A DNA stretch of 7,560 bases from Parabacteroides sp. (lineage in GTDB: Bacteria > Bacteroidota > Bacteroidia > Bacteroidales > Tannerellaceae), in the NCBI GenBank assembly GCA_019411205.1, contig DXRF01000148.1:1-7560 (forward strand). The letters are read 5' to 3'. A program made the translations under genes and the position numbers. The notes below the pieces were generated by a model that made no database searches, was not told the origin of the DNA, and saw nothing but the letters and a program-made list of their open reading frames with translations. This document shows positions 7,328 to 7,560 of the stretch, piece by piece (positions within the stretch are counted from its first letter, which is position 1; each line of letters starts with the position of its first letter).

Positions 7328-7416
7328 CATATCTTAATGCCCAGCAAAGCATGCACAGTCTCACTTCCTATCCCGTTTCCAGAGTAGAATAATATTTAGA
7401 GAAATAATGAGACTAT
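7307..7416 (-). promoter_or_regulatory. Protector and antiterminator helices of the leu attenuator
   Basis: Segment 2, AGGAAGTGAGA (7369-7359), overlaps the last codons and stop of the leader ORF. It is perfectly complementary over 11 bp to segment 3, TCTCACTTCCT (7317-7307), which contains most of the 5' arm and loop of the terminator. The 2:3 helix therefore excludes the terminator. Segment 1, ATAGTCTCATT (7416-7406), lies over the Ser-Leu-Ile codons 8-10 of the leader ORF and can pair over 11 bp, with two wobbles, to AGTGAGACTGT (7365-7355), which excludes 2:3. Inferred behaviour: a ribosome stalled at Leu or Ile codons masks segment 1 and favours 2:3 (read-through), while a ribosome reaching the stop covers segment 2 and lets the terminator form. 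Pairings were read by eye, without energy calculation. Confidence 0.85.
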
Positions 7417-7435
7417 TTAGCATTTCCTGTTTCAT
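7361..7435 (-). CDS. leuL: leu operon leader peptide (24 aa)
   Basis: ATG at 7435 to TGA at 7363-7361, 24 codons. Nine of the 24 residues are branched-chain: Leu at 6, 9, 13, 17 and 18, and Ile at 10, 11, 15 and 16. The core reads LIISLNIILL and is followed by WKRDRK. There is no Val. Leu codons are only CTA (three) and CTC (two), and all Ile codons are ATT. The ORF starts about 30 bases after the predicted transcription start, and its stop lies inside the antiterminator arm, as in enterobacterial leu and ilv leaders. The peptide itself probably has no function; its translation is the sensor. A small membrane peptide is the alternative, since the core is hydrophobic, but it does not explain the overlap with the RNA helices. 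The name leuL is by functional analogy. Confidence 0.87.
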   Translation of the reverse strand: MKQEMLNSLIISLNIILLWKRDRK

Positions 7436-7469
7436 GTTGTCTTTTTAACTTGTTTTTGTTTGAACGCTG

Positions 7470-7499
7470 CAAAGATACAGCCTTTTTTTAAACCACAAA
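7470..7499 (-). promoter_or_regulatory. Bacteroidota-type promoter of the leu operon
   Basis: On the minus strand TATCTTTG (7477-7470) matches the -7 consensus TAnnTTTG exactly, and TTTG (7499-7496) matches the -33 box, with 18 bases between them. Transcription would start near 7465-7463, giving a 5' region of about 30 bases before the leader ATG. The remaining upstream DNA (7501-7560) is AT-rich; it holds a small CTTAC/GTAAG inverted repeat at 7530-7544 with no clear meaning. Confidence 0.85.
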
Positions 7500-7560
7500 A
7501 TATAATTCAAAGTTTTTTATTGATATTTCCTTACAAAACGTAAGACAAATACAATAAAAC

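Noticed and set aside
7247..7470. T-box riboswitch as an explanation of the leuA leader
   Set aside because: I see no T-box sequence or specifier stem, and the leader ORF with overlapping helices explains the region better.
7530..7544. CTTAC-AAAAC-GTAAG inverted repeat upstream of the promoter, as an operator
   Set aside because: Five-bp arms in AT-rich DNA are expected by chance, and nothing links it to a known regulator.

Overview
The window looks like chromosomal DNA from a Bacteroidales bacterium, probably Bacteroides or Parabacteroides. The signs are two promoters of the Bacteroidota TAnnTTTG type, start codons without clear Shine-Dalgarno sequences, moderate GC content, and protein sequences of that lineage. 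The genus is an inference and has not been tested by alignment.

Layout, left to right. A plus-strand gene (108-935) encodes a secreted tetratricopeptide-repeat protein. A 70-base convergent gap full of AATTGACAAT-type repeats follows. The rest is one minus-strand operon. Read in its own direction it is promoter (about 7499-7470), leader-peptide ORF (7435-7361), attenuator terminator (7327-7289), leuA, leuC, leuD, a second synthase of the LeuA/CimA family, and leuB. The gaps between genes are 10, 27, 116 and 31 bases.

The genes form the dedicated leucine branch from 2-oxoisovalerate to 4-methyl-2-oxovalerate: LeuA makes 2-isopropylmalate, LeuCD isomerises it, and LeuB oxidises it. The second synthase resembles the (R)-citramalate synthase of Leptospira and keeps the residues of its pyruvate pocket. 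It would feed citramalate into the same LeuCD and LeuB enzymes to make 2-oxobutyrate, the isoleucine precursor. The cluster is therefore probably a combined leucine and isoleucine operon.

The most interesting feature is the 5' leader. It has the parts of a classical ribosome-mediated attenuator: a 24-codon leader ORF with five Leu and four Ile codons and no Val codon, an 11-bp antiterminator whose 5' arm overlaps the leader stop codon, a competing protector helix inside the leader ORF, and a 16-bp terminator followed by a U run. The Leu plus Ile codon content matches the two products expected of the operon. Smaller points of interest are a potentially structured 116-base gap before the citramalate synthase gene, 7-bp-period repeats at three gene junctions, and an Asp-to-Gln change in the NAD-binding loop of LeuB.
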